From Lachnospiraceae bacterium (GTDB lineage Bacteria > Bacillota > Clostridia > Lachnospirales > Lachnospiraceae), in NCBI GenBank assembly GCA_023664345.1, contig JAMPFQ010000004.1:90184-154183 (forward strand): a stretch of 64,000 nucleotides of DNA, written 5' to 3'. The notes under the pieces were generated by a model. That model was not told the DNA's origin. It saw only the letters and a list, made by a program, of their open reading frames with translations, and ran no database searches. Each line of letters starts with the position of its first letter. Within the stretch, counting starts at the first letter, position 1. Positions 50,201 to 58,920 of the stretch are shown in pieces. The translations under genes were made by a program, and so were the position numbers.

Positions 50201-50905
50201 CTACCACTCTATCTCTTCTATATCCACGATCCTGTCATTTTTCACCATGCTGACCACCGTGCCGTTCTTCACGGTAATGATCCTGTCCGCCATAGCCGTC
50301 AGCGCCTGATTATGGGTAATGACCACCACCGTCCTGCCTTTCCGCCTGCAGGTGTCCTGAAGCAGCTTCAGCACAGCCTTTCCGGTATTGTAGTCCAATG
50401 CTCCCGTGGGCTCGTCACAGAGCAGAAGCTTGGGATTCTTCGCCAGCGCTCTGGCGATGGCCACCCTCTGCTGCTCGCCTCCCGAAAGCTGGGCAGGAAA
50501 ATTGTTCATCCTGTCTTTCAGCCCTACTTCCTGAAGCACCTGGGCCGCGTCCAGAGGTTCCTTACATATCTGCGCCGCCAGTTCCACATTCTCATGGGCG
50601 GTCAGATTCTGCACCAGATTGTAAAACTGGAATACAAATCCGATATCATACCGCCGGTAATCAGTAAGCTGCTTCTTATTGTATGCGGAGACCTCCTGTC
50701 CGTCCAGCATGACGCGTCCGCTGGTCAGGCTGTCCATACCCCCCAGGATGTTCAATATGGTGGTCTTTCCCGCTCCGGAGGCTCCCACGATCACGCAGAA
50801 CTCTCCCTGCTCGATCTCAAAATTCACATCCCGGAGCGCCAGGATCTCCACCTCGCCCGTCCGGTATATCTTCTTCACATTCTCAAAAGTCACAAACGCA
50901 CTCAT
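50201..50905 (-). CDS. ABC transporter ATP-binding protein (LolD/MacB type)
   Basis: A 234-aa ATPase: Walker [11 protein letters not shown]-loop region [10 protein letters not shown], signature LSGGEQQRV, Walker [13 protein letters not shown] and the His in VVITHNQAL. Length and [11 protein letters not shown] start fit the LolD/FtsE/MacB branch that serves FtsX permeases. The permease gene begins 7 bases after its stop, giving a two-gene ABC system. Confidence 0.95.
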   Translation of the reverse strand: MSAFVTFENVKKIYRTGEVEILALRDVNFEIEQGEFCVIVGASGAGKTTILNILGGMDSLTSGRVMLDGQEVSAYNKKQLTDYRRYDIGFVFQFYNLVQNLTAHENVELAAQICKEPLDAAQVLQEVGLKDRMNNFPAQLSGGEQQRVAIARALAKNPKLLLCDEPTGALDYNTGKAVLKLLQDTCRRKGRTVVVITHNQALTAMADRIITVKNGTVVSMVKNDRIVDIEEIEW

Positions 50906-50947
50906 TCCGATCCCTGCTGCCTTTCCTTTTTGTGGTCTGTTTCCGTA

Positions 50948-51718
50948 TCACATGACGATCACATGATCCGCCGTATTCTCCCCGGCTTCCCGCCCCACTA
51001 TATTGTAAGCTTCCTGAAAATAATGGAAATCGTCCTTCATCAGACCCCGCGCCTGCATCTCCGCGAAAGATCGCGACACCATCGTCACATTTTTGTTGGT
51101 GCGGGCGATCCCCTCCTGGGCCGCCATGATCTCGCTGTAATCCTGAACGCCGGAACCGTTATAATGCCCTATCCTGACCAGAAAACACTTCTCAATCCCC
51201 GCCTGCAGCATATGATCCAGCATACGTTCAAACTCGGTGCGGTACTGCTCCCCCGGCTTGGCGATATCTCCGTCCGACTCTCCCTGGCACCAGAGCATGA
51301 ATTTATGCCTGATAGAAAATTGATTGTTTTGAAGAAATTTCACTGCCGCCCCCAGCCTTGCGGTCGCGTCCTCTAAAAATGCGCCGCCAGGCTGCCACTG
51401 ATCGATCCTGCTGCCGCCCTTTGATGCCGAGACCCCCACAATGGGAACACCGGTCTTCGCGTAATAAGCATTGGCAAAAGCCGTCACCATAGAGCCCGTC
51501 TTCATATGACCATCATCAATGCCGCCCTGACGGTTTTCAGAGCGTCCGAAAGGTTCCTCTATGGCATATAATCCTTTCGGTTCCGACACTGCCCTGTACT
51601 CATATCCTGCGCCCTCCAGCAGTTTGGGCGCAGGCTGACAGTGCTCCCGTGTCACAATGCCCCGTCCCGCCATATTGGACTGGCCCATGAACAGAAATAA
51701 GTCAACTGTTTTTCTCAT
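50948..51718 (-). CDS. Sialate O-acetylesterase-like SGNH hydrolase (SASA domain)
   Basis: A 256-aa hydrolase. FLFMGQSNMAGRG contains the nucleophile Ser in the GQSN block. VSASKGGSRIDQW and MLWCQGESDGD are blocks II and III, and DDFHYFQEAYNIVG gives the catalytic Asp/His. The SASA family removes acetyl groups from sialic acid or other carbohydrates. There is no signal peptide, so it is probably cytosolic. It overlaps the end of the ApbE gene by 17 bases, an unusual partner for an esterase. Confidence 0.88.
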   Translation of the reverse strand: MRKTVDLFLFMGQSNMAGRGIVTREHCQPAPKLLEGAGYEYRAVSEPKGLYAIEEPFGRSENRQGGIDDGHMKTGSMVTAFANAYYAKTGVPIVGVSASKGGSRIDQWQPGGAFLEDATARLGAAVKFLQNNQFSIRHKFMLWCQGESDGDIAKPGEQYRTEFERMLDHMLQAGIEKCFLVRIGHYNGSGVQDYSEIMAAQEGIARTNKNVTMVSRSFAEMQARGLMKDDFHYFQEAYNIVGREAGENTADHVIVM

Positions 51719-52751
51719 TCCCTTCCTGATCCTCCACCACGTTCACCGTCATATCGCTATATTCACTTTGCAGGGAAAACACGGCTTCTATCCCTTCTGT
51801 GATAGAAAGATTCCCATCCTCCATCACTATGATCATATCAAAATCCCGGCGCTGCCGCCAGTAGTTCTCCGCCTTTTCTTTTCCCATCACAAAAAGGGCT
51901 GTGGAAAGTGCGTCACACCGTTTCCCTTCCCCGGCGATGACCGTTACCGAGGCCACCCCGTTATCCACGGGATATCCTGTGACAGGATCAATGATATGCC
52001 CATACCGTTTGCCGTCCTCACCGATAAAGTACCGCTCATAACTTCCGGAAGTGACCACCGCCGCGTCCGCCACCCGGATCACCCCCAGCACCCCGTCGGA
52101 AAAAGGACTTCTCAGTCCCACCCGCCAGTAACTGCCGTCGGGCTTTGTGCCGATAGCCTGGATATTTCCGCCGATATCGAGCAACGCGGAGGAAACACCG
52201 TTTTCCTTGAACACCTGCACCGCCTCGTCGCCTGCGGATCCTTTTCCCACGGCTCCCAGATCCAACATGATCCCGGCATCCAGGATGAGTTCCCCATCTT
52301 CCAGATGTACTCTGTCATATCCCACATATTCCAGAAGTTTCCCAATCTCCTTTTGGGATGGCACATGGTTCTCTCCTGTGGTAAATCCCCATGCCGTGAG
52401 GATCGGATAGATTGTAGGCTCCAAAGCCCCGTCCGTATCTTCCGCCATTTCAAGGGCAAAAGACACCAGCTTTTCCGTCTCCCCGTTCACAGGCACGGGC
52501 TGCCCGCCGCTGTGGTTGGCCGCATAGATGTCGCTGCCCGCATCCGTGACAGACCAAAGCCCTTCCAGTTCCGCTATCCGCTTTTTGGCCTGCTGAAGGG
52601 CATATTCCGCATTTGCGCCGTATGCGGTAAATGTCATATAGGTATCCATTGCGAAAAAGGACTCCGAACGCGCCGTCCTATCGCTGCCGGACGGAGCGGA
52701 GCAGGCGGTAAGGCCCACACATAAAGGAAGCGTCAGGAGTATTCTTTTCAT
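51702..52751 (-). CDS. apbE: FAD:protein FMN transferase (ApbE)
   Basis: About 349 aa. LLTLPLCVGLTAC is a lipoprotein signal with Cys17. SESFFAMDTYMTFTAYG, AVGKGSAGDEAV, SALLDIGGNIQAIG and VTGYPVDNGVASVTV cover the FAD and Mg binding motifs. It attaches FMN to threonine in flavoproteins such as the Rnf/Nqr subunits at the outer membrane face. No Rnf or FMN-binding partner lies in the window. ATG 52751 fits the signal peptide; an upstream ATG at 52793 would bury it. Confidence 0.92.
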   Translation of the reverse strand: MKRILLTLPLCVGLTACSAPSGSDRTARSESFFAMDTYMTFTAYGANAEYALQQAKKRIAELEGLWSVTDAGSDIYAANHSGGQPVPVNGETEKLVSFALEMAEDTDGALEPTIYPILTAWGFTTGENHVPSQKEIGKLLEYVGYDRVHLEDGELILDAGIMLDLGAVGKGSAGDEAVQVFKENGVSSALLDIGGNIQAIGTKPDGSYWRVGLRSPFSDGVLGVIRVADAAVVTSGSYERYFIGEDGKRYGHIIDPVTGYPVDNGVASVTVIAGEGKRCDALSTALFVMGKEKAENYWRQRRDFDMIIVMEDGNLSITEGIEAVFSLQSEYSDMTVNVVEDQEGNEKNS

Positions 52752-52987
52752 GATCTGGCTTTTGTCCTTCCAGTCAGCCAACCCTTTTCCCATACCGGAA
52801 CACCAGCTTTCTGTATCCTTTGCTTTTGAGGTTTTTCATCGCTTTCATCCATTCGGAAATCGGATCCTCCGGCAATTTCCGCGCACATCTTTTGTTTCTC
52901 CCCGATCAGTGGGAATGCCCCGGATGTCCGCATATTCCGGATCGCTTCCCGTCTACTTCTACAGGTTCAGAAATAAGAAGTTGTAAA

Positions 52988-53482
52988 TTACCTTTTTATG
53001 ATGAAATTCAAATAACCGTTAATGGTATGAATCATAAAAAATACCGACGCAGCTCCGACTAATAAATAATTGCTTTTCCATAATCCAAAAAACAAGTAGT
53101 ACAACGGAATAACCGCAAACTGGCTTATCAGAATCAACCAGCTATATTGAAAACCAAGGTAATAAAAAGCCCAACCTGTAAAATTTATCAGGATCATTAA
53201 AACAGTTATTGTAAAAAAGACTTTTTCTTTGTATGTAGCTATCGAAAAGAATTTATCGTTATCTTTAACGATTAACATTAACAAAATCATAGACAACATA
53301 CCAAATATACCCTGTGTTTTTTCTATCCAAGGAATTTCATTCGACATATTCATGATAGGATTAGATTTTATCTTTATTAGCGGCATGATCATATATGGAA
53401 TTTCCTGAATAACAAATGCAATAATTCCCGCAAAAGAAATTCCTAAATAATAATCCCTAAACAAATGAAAAAACTTTACCAT
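52988..53482 (-). CDS. Hypothetical membrane protein
   Basis: A 164-aa AT-rich membrane protein with about five helices (FAGIIAFVIQEIPYMIMPLI, IFGMLSMILLMLIVKDN, TVLMILINFTGWAFYYLGF). GGAGG lies before ATG. No family is recognised. It is the last intact gene before the mobile-element relics at 53.6 kb. Confidence 0.65.
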   Translation of the reverse strand: MVKFFHLFRDYYLGISFAGIIAFVIQEIPYMIMPLIKIKSNPIMNMSNEIPWIEKTQGIFGMLSMILLMLIVKDNDKFFSIATYKEKVFFTITVLMILINFTGWAFYYLGFQYSWLILISQFAVIPLYYLFFGLWKSNYLLVGAASVFFMIHTINGYLNFIIKR

Positions 53483-53591
53483 GTACTCCTCCGTTCATAA
53501 ATCCCGATTGTGATTTGATGATTTTTTAGGGAAGCAAAATCACATAAAACATTATAACACAAGATAAACCAGGCGAAAAGAACTGATCGAA

Positions 53592-53807
53592 ATGCGTTTG
53601 TGTCAAGTACTCGTTGGCGCTTTTCCCAAGAAAATAATTTATGACGGATGCCACTGTGCGATCAGCCACATGACAATTCTTCCAACAGGTGATGTATATG
53701 CCTGTCGGCGGATGGAAAGTAAAATAGGAAATGGATTCGATACTTCCATGTATGACATTCTCATGAGTGCAATGGAGGTGCTATTATGGATACACAAACC
53801 TGTTTAA
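53592..53807 (+). pseudogene. Radical SAM/SPASM domain fragment
   Basis: A 71-codon frame containing YDGCHCAISHMTILPTGDVY and ACRRMESKIGN, the central part of a SPASM auxiliary-cluster domain of peptide-modifying radical SAM enzymes. The CxxxCxxC radical SAM motif and most of the SPASM region are absent; the end runs into unrelated sequence. It is a relic, probably from a peptide-maturase gene carried by the element. Confidence 0.55.
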
Positions 53808-54052
53808 AAAATTGACATTATGAACATCAGGCTATGTATTTTTTTACAGCAAGGGGCAAGCTGCACACATACCTTGCTGACCTCAACGAACAGGCGCAGG
53901 ATTGCTATCTGCTCATCGTCCGGCAGATGGCCGAGGTTGAGGGTGTGACCGAGGACTTGAAGCGGCAGTCACAGTGGGAATGGGTCAGAGCGATGAACAG
54001 CATCGCCAGCCGCGCCGAGGAAATCATCGGGAGTGAGATGTGTAACCTTTAA
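53786..54052 (+). pseudogene. TnpV-like transposon protein relic
   Basis: ATG 53786 follows GGAGG, but TGA comes after nine codons (DTQTCLKN). The same frame then reads HYEHQAMYFFTARGKLHTYL, ADLNEQAQDCYLLIVRQMAE and NSIASRAEEIIGSEM, the C-terminal part of TnpV-type proteins from conjugative and mobilisable elements. A fragment from ATG 53834 could be made. It marks the left mobile border of the pst/pho block. Confidence 0.55.
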
Positions 54053-54146
54053 TGGGTTCCGATGCCAGAAAGCGAATATCGGAGGGAGGCTTGTTATAGT
54101 GGCAAGCCTCCCTCCGGCGTTTTATGCGTTACAAATGATAAAATCA

Positions 54147-54201
54147 TTTTACATGAATTTTACAAAAGTTGTGTTTCAGATTTTACAAGCCAGCGGTATC
54201 C
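54147..54201 (+). promoter_or_regulatory. Tandem Pho-box-like repeats before pstS
   Basis: TTTTACA occurs at 54147 and 54158, an 11-base period typical of PhoB/PhoP head-to-tail half-sites. A third TTTTACA at 54181 lies where a -35 element would be, followed by TATCCT at 54198 as a possible -10. The encoded PhoB-like regulator at 58246 is the likely binder. Confidence 0.7.
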
Positions 54202-54239
54202 TTTCACCGTAGCCAAAATTTGAAAGGAGACGATTTTAC

Positions 54240-55046
54240 ATGAGAAAATTACTTGCTATTACGATGACCCTTGCGCTCGCACTCGCGGCGCTGGCGGGCT
54301 GTTCGCAGAAAGCCTCCGGGACAGTATCTACGGACGGCTCCACCTCTATGGAGAAGGTGATCGGTGCGCTGGGAGAAGCGTTTGAAGCGCAGAACAGCGG
54401 AGTGACTTTTACCTATAACCCCACCGGCTCCGGCTCTGGCATCCAAGCGGTGCAGGAGGGGCGCTGCGACATCGGACTCAGCAGCCGCGCCCTGAAGGAC
54501 GAGGAAACCGCCAGCGGCCTGACGGCGACCATCCTGGCCTATGATGGCATCGCGGTGATCGTCAACCCGGACAACCCCGTAACGGATATGGATGTGGAAA
54601 CCATCGCCATGCTCTACACCGGGAAGATCACCAACTGGAAGGATGTGGGCGGCAATGACACAGAGGTTGTCCTGATTGGACGTGAGGCCGGGAGCGGAAC
54701 CAGGGACGGCTTTGAATCCATCACAGGCACAGCGGATGCCTGCCAGTATCGCCAGGAACTGACCTCCACCGGCGATGTGATCACTGCGGTTGCTCAGAAT
54801 CCCAACGCCATCGGGTATGCCTCCCTTGCCTCGGTCAAGGGCAGTGTCTGTGCCGTTTCTGTGGGCGGTGTAGTACCCTCGGAGGATACGGTCAGGGACG
54901 GCAGCTATGTGATTCAGCGGCCCTTCATCCTGGTGACCAGGACCCACACCCCGCTCTCTGACACCGCGCAGAAATTCTTCGACTTTGCCACCTCCCCGGA
55001 GGCCGCCGCGCTGATCTCTGATGCCGGTGCGGTGGCGGCAAACTGA
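54240..55046 (+). CDS. pstS: Phosphate ABC transporter substrate-binding lipoprotein PstS
   Basis: A 268-aa lipoprotein: signal LALALAALAGC with Cys21. VSTDGSTSMEKVIGALGEAF, FTYNPTGSGSGIQAVQEGRC, LSSRALKDEE and GREAGSGTRDGFESI are the phosphate-binding loops of PstS. It captures phosphate outside the membrane for PstCA-B. AAAGGAG precedes ATG. It is the first gene of a complete pstSCAB-phoU-phoB-phoR run of overlapping or near-touching genes, with Pho-box repeats upstream. Confidence 0.96.
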   Translation: MRKLLAITMTLALALAALAGCSQKASGTVSTDGSTSMEKVIGALGEAFEAQNSGVTFTYNPTGSGSGIQAVQEGRCDIGLSSRALKDEETASGLTATILAYDGIAVIVNPDNPVTDMDVETIAMLYTGKITNWKDVGGNDTEVVLIGREAGSGTRDGFESITGTADACQYRQELTSTGDVITAVAQNPNAIGYASLASVKGSVCAVSVGGVVPSEDTVRDGSYVIQRPFILVTRTHTPLSDTAQKFFDFATSPEAAALISDAGAVAAN

Positions 55047-55048
55047 CG

Positions 55049-55924
55049 ATGGGACGCAGAAAACAGGCAGCAGAATACGCCGTCCACGGGGTGTTCCTGC
55101 TCCTTGGACTGATTACCGTGGGCTGTGTGCTGCTCATTACCGTGTACCTGATCCTGTCCGGCATCCCAGCTATCCGACAGATTGGCCTCTTTGACTTCCT
55201 GCTGGGCGGCATTTGGGCATCCACGGCAGCGGAGCCGTCCTACGGCATCCTGCCCTTTATCCTGGCCAGCGTTTACGGGACCGCAGGTGCGATCATGTTC
55301 GGCGTTCCCGTGGGATTCCTGACGGCGGTATATCTGGCAAAGCTGGCCCCGCCAAAGGTCAAAACGGTCGTAGAAGCCGCAGTCAGCCTCCTGGCCGGGA
55401 TACCCTCGGTGGTCTACGGTCTGGTGGGTATGCTGGTGCTGGTTCCGGGGATACGGACGCTGTTCCGTGTCCCGGACGGGGCCAGTCTGCTGGCGGCGAT
55501 TATTGTTCTGGCAATTATGATTTTGCCCTCCATCATCAAAGTGTCCGTTACCGCGCTGGAGGCGGTTCCCAGGGAATATGAGGACGCGTCCCTGGCCCTG
55601 GGAGCCACGCCGACAGAAACCTATTTCCGGGTATCCGTCCCCGCCGCGAAAAGCGGCATCGCGGCAGCGGTGGTACTGGGTGTGGGCAGGGCCATTGGGG
55701 AGGCTATGGCGGTGATGATGGTGTCCGGGAACGTGGCGAATATGCCCGCTCTGTTTCAGAGCGTCCGCTTCCTCACCACCGCTGTGGCCAGCGAGATGTC
55801 CTATTCCAGCCCAGGCAGCCTGCAGCGGCAGGCGCTGTTCTCCATCGCGTTGGTGCTGTACCTGTTTATCCTGCTGATCAACGCCGCGCTGAATTTCTTT
55901 CTGAAGCGAGACAAGGAGGAATGA
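55049..55924 (+). CDS. pstC: Phosphate ABC transporter permease PstC
   Basis: A 291-aa permease with six helices. LAKLAPPKVKTVVEAAVSLL and AGIPSVVYGLVGMLVLVPGI are the conserved first cytoplasmic region, and YEDASLALGATPTETYFRVS is the EAA-type ATPase loop. It starts 3 bases after pstS and overlaps pstA by 4 bases. It is the first of the two channel subunits. Confidence 0.96.
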   Translation: MGRRKQAAEYAVHGVFLLLGLITVGCVLLITVYLILSGIPAIRQIGLFDFLLGGIWASTAAEPSYGILPFILASVYGTAGAIMFGVPVGFLTAVYLAKLAPPKVKTVVEAAVSLLAGIPSVVYGLVGMLVLVPGIRTLFRVPDGASLLAAIIVLAIMILPSIIKVSVTALEAVPREYEDASLALGATPTETYFRVSVPAAKSGIAAAVVLGVGRAIGEAMAVMMVSGNVANMPALFQSVRFLTTAVASEMSYSSPGSLQRQALFSIALVLYLFILLINAALNFFLKRDKEE

Positions 55925-56784
55925 AAATGCAGAGCAATTCGATCTCCAAAAAGCGAAAAGCCTATATCGGTACCATGCAGCTGCTGATCGCACTGTCAGT
56001 CGCCCTCACCTGCGGCCTGACCCTGTTCCTGATTGGATATGTGCTGGTGAACGGCCTGACCCATGTGACATGGGAATTTCTGACCACCGCCCCCAGCATC
56101 CTGGCTGGCCGAATCGGTATCCTGCCGGACATTATGAACACAATCTATATCATCCTGGCTACGTTGCTGGCAGTTCTTCCCTTGGGTGTGGGGGCGGCGG
56201 TCTATCTGACAGAATACGCCGCGAACAAGCAGCTGGTGGCAGTGATTGAATACGCGGCAGAAACCCTCTCCGGCATTCCGTCCATCATCTACGGCCTGGT
56301 CGGGATGCTGCTGTTCACCGGCATCTTCGGGACTTCCCTACTGGCCGGGGCACTGACGCTGGTCATGATGAACCTGCCCACCATCATGCGGACAACGCAG
56401 GAGAGCTTGAAAACAGTGCCGCAAAGCTACCGCGAGGGGGCCTTTGGCCTGGGAGCCGGGAAGTGGAGGACGATCCGCACCGTGGTGCTGCCCGGATGTG
56501 TGGACGGCATCATCACCGGCTGCATCTTGTCAGTAGGCCGCATTTTAGGCGAATCGGCAGCGCTGCTGTTCACTGCCGGAGCGGCCCACAAGCTGTTTGG
56601 CCTCTTTGACGGCCTTATGAACCAGGGCGCAACCCTCACCGTGGCGCTGTATTTCTACGCGAAAGAGTCCGGCGAGTTTGACATCGCCTTTGCCATTGCC
56701 GCCATTCTGATGCTGCTGACGCTGGCAATCAACCTTGCCGCCGTTCTGGTGGGATGGTGGTTCAAGAAAAGGAGGGCAGTATGA
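55921..56784 (+). CDS. pstA: Phosphate ABC transporter permease PstA
   Basis: A 287-aa permease with six helices: [40 protein letters not shown] and the EAA loop [20 protein letters not shown] followed by [14 protein letters not shown]. It overlaps pstC at its start (ATGA) and its end overlaps pstB by 4 bases, so translation is coupled throughout. Confidence 0.96.
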   Translation: MKMQSNSISKKRKAYIGTMQLLIALSVALTCGLTLFLIGYVLVNGLTHVTWEFLTTAPSILAGRIGILPDIMNTIYIILATLLAVLPLGVGAAVYLTEYAANKQLVAVIEYAAETLSGIPSIIYGLVGMLLFTGIFGTSLLAGALTLVMMNLPTIMRTTQESLKTVPQSYREGAFGLGAGKWRTIRTVVLPGCVDGIITGCILSVGRILGESAALLFTAGAAHKLFGLFDGLMNQGATLTVALYFYAKESGEFDIAFAIAAILMLLTLAINLAAVLVGWWFKKRRAV

Positions 56785-57536
56785 GCAATATCATCACCGC
56801 AGAGGATTTGTGCCTGTGGTATGACAAGACCCAGGCGCTGAAAAAAATCAATATCACGATTCGGTCAAACAGCATTACCGCGCTGATTGGGCCGTCCGGC
56901 TGCGGCAAATCCACCTTTCTGAAAACGCTGAACCGGATGAATGACCTTGTGGCCGGAGTTCGGATCACCGGCAAAGTGAAATACGGGGACGCCGATATTT
57001 TTGCGCCGTTTCTGGATGTGAACCTCCTGCGCCGGGAGACCGGCATGGTGTTCCAGAAGCCCACTCCCTTCCCCATGAGCATTTATGACAACATCGCCTA
57101 CGGCCCCCGCACCCACGGCATCAAGAACAAGGCCAAGCTGGACGAACTTGTAGAGCGTTCCCTCCGGGGCGCGGCAATCTGGGACGAGGTAAAAGACCGC
57201 TTGAAGAAAAACGCCCTGGGCCTGTCCGGGGGACAACAGCAGCGATTGTGTATCGCCCGCGCTTTGGCGGTGGAGCCGAAGGTGCTTCTGATGGACGAAC
57301 CCACCAGCGCGTTAGACCCCATCTCCACATCCAAAATTGAGGAACTGGCGGCACAGCTCAAAGAACGCTACACCATCGTGATCGTCACCCACAATATGCA
57401 GCAGGCCGTCCGCATTTCTGATTACACCGCCTTCTTCCTGCTGGGGGAACTGGTGGAGTTTGGGGAAACGGAAAAGCTGTTCTCCCAACCGGAAAATAAG
57501 AAAACCGAGGACTACATCACAGGGAGGTTTGGATAA
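56781..57536 (+). CDS. pstB: Phosphate ABC transporter ATPase PstB
   Basis: A 251-aa ATPase. Walker A is GPSGCGKST, the Q-loop is [20 protein letters not shown] (diagnostic of PstB), the signature is LSGGQQQRL, Walker B is [13 protein letters not shown], and the His is in [13 protein letters not shown] 56781 follows GGAGGG. It energises PstCA. It ends directly before phoU. Confidence 0.97.
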   Translation: MSNIITAEDLCLWYDKTQALKKINITIRSNSITALIGPSGCGKSTFLKTLNRMNDLVAGVRITGKVKYGDADIFAPFLDVNLLRRETGMVFQKPTPFPMSIYDNIAYGPRTHGIKNKAKLDELVERSLRGAAIWDEVKDRLKKNALGLSGGQQQRLCIARALAVEPKVLLMDEPTSALDPISTSKIEELAAQLKERYTIVIVTHNMQQAVRISDYTAFFLLGELVEFGETEKLFSQPENKKTEDYITGRFG

Positions 57537-58187
57537 ATGCGGTCAAAATTTGATGAACAGTTGGCGCTTCTGAACAGTGAACTGATTCGGATGGGCGCTC
57601 AGTGCGAGGAGGCGATTTCCCTGGCGGCAAAGGCGCTGACGGAGGGCGACCGGACGCTGGCGGAACAAGTAAGGCCGCTGGAAGAAGAAATCGACCAGAT
57701 GGAGCGGGACATCGAAACGCTTTGCTTGAAGCTGCTCCTTCAGCAGCAGCCGGTAGCCCGTGACTTGCGGCAGATCTCCGCGGCTATGAAAATCATCACG
57801 GACATGGAGCGCATCGGAGATCAGGCGGCGGACATTGCGGAAATCGTAATGGCTATGCTGTCGGAAGGATATGTCCCGGAGGATGTGGGACATATTCGGG
57901 AAATGGCGGCGGAAACGATCAAAATGGTCACGGAAAGCGTAGATACCTATGTCCGGCAGGATTCTGTCCGGGCCGGGCTGGTCATTGCCCATGACGACAT
58001 CATTGACAGCTACTTCACCCAGGTCAAGAAAGTGCTGATCCAGAAAATTGTGGAGCAGCCTGACCAAGGAGAACATATCCTCGATCTGTTGATGATCGAC
58101 AAATATTTGGAACGCATCGGGGATCACGCCGTCAATATCGCAGAGTGGGTGATTTTCTCCGTGAACGGAGTTCAAAAAGGCGAATGA
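57537..58187 (+). CDS. phoU: Phosphate signalling protein PhoU
   Basis: A 216-aa protein of two three-helix PhoU repeats: LIRMGAQCEEAISLAAKAL, ARDLRQISAAMKIITDMERI, GDQAADIAEIVM and DLLMIDKYLERIGDHAVNIA. The repeated E/DxxxD motifs bind metal ions. PhoU links Pst activity to PhoR and keeps the regulon off when phosphate is plentiful. It begins one base after pstB. Confidence 0.96.
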   Translation: MRSKFDEQLALLNSELIRMGAQCEEAISLAAKALTEGDRTLAEQVRPLEEEIDQMERDIETLCLKLLLQQQPVARDLRQISAAMKIITDMERIGDQAADIAEIVMAMLSEGYVPEDVGHIREMAAETIKMVTESVDTYVRQDSVRAGLVIAHDDIIDSYFTQVKKVLIQKIVEQPDQGEHILDLLMIDKYLERIGDHAVNIAEWVIFSVNGVQKGE

Positions 58188-58245
58188 ACAGCGTTGATAG
58201 CGGCGAAGCTGCATGGTAAAATGATAAGGCCAAGGAGGTGTAGAT

Positions 58246-58920
58246 ATGATTTTTTGCGTGGAGGACGATGATTCCATCCGCGGCTTGATGCTCTATGCGC
58301 TGAACGCCGCCGGATTTGAAGCAGAGGGCCTTGTGGATGGCCCCACCCTTTTCGATGCTCTGCAAAGGACAACGCCCCAGCTTATTCTTTTGGACATTAT
58401 GCTGCCGGGGGAGGATGGCATTTCCATTCTGAAGAAGCTGCGGGGGCAGGCCGCTACCACCGGTCTGCCTGTCATCATGGCTACCGCAAAAGGGGCGGAG
58501 TACGACAAAGTGACCGGGCTTGACCTGGGCGCGGACGACTATCTGGCAAAGCCCTTCGGCATGATGGAAATGGTATCGCGGGTCAAGGCGGTGCTGCGCC
58601 GTTATGACGTAAGATCCGCAGAAAAGCAGATTTCCGTGGGCGGTCTGACCGTCCATCCGGGCGAGCGTACCGTAACGGCTGACGGAGAACGAATCCTCCT
58701 GACCTACAAAGAATTTGAACTGCTCCGCCTGTTTCTGTCCCACCCTGGGATTGCGTTCACCAGGGAGCAGCTTCTGTCGGATATTTGGGGCATGGAATAC
58801 TGCGGCGAAACGCGGACGGTGGATATGCACATCCGCACCCTCCGCCAAAAGCTGGGGGACTACGGCGCTATGATTGAAACCGTTCGGAATGTAGGCTACC
58901 GCATGGAGGTTCCGAAATGA
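58246..58920 (+). CDS. PhoB/PhoP-like response regulator
   Basis: A 224-aa OmpR-family regulator. The receiver has MIFCVEDDDSIRGLML, LILLDIMLPGEDG (phospho-Asp) and TAKGAEYDKVTGLDLGADDY. The C-terminal winged helix has LTYKEFELLRLFLSHPG, FTREQLLSDIWGMEY and TRTVDMHIRTLRQKLG. It is placed between phoU and a PhoR-like kinase, so it should bind the TTTTACA repeats before pstS. It overlaps the kinase start by 4 bases. Confidence 0.93.
   Translation: MIFCVEDDDSIRGLMLYALNAAGFEAEGLVDGPTLFDALQRTTPQLILLDIMLPGEDGISILKKLRGQAATTGLPVIMATAKGAEYDKVTGLDLGADDYLAKPFGMMEMVSRVKAVLRRYDVRSAEKQISVGGLTVHPGERTVTADGERILLTYKEFELLRLFLSHPGIAFTREQLLSDIWGMEYCGETRTVDMHIRTLRQKLGDYGAMIETVRNVGYRMEVPK

Noticed and set aside
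50054..51376. 440-residue plus-strand open frame antisense to the ABC ATPase and esterase genes
   Set aside because: It is a shadow of two well-supported minus-strand genes, with no domain and no ribosome site.
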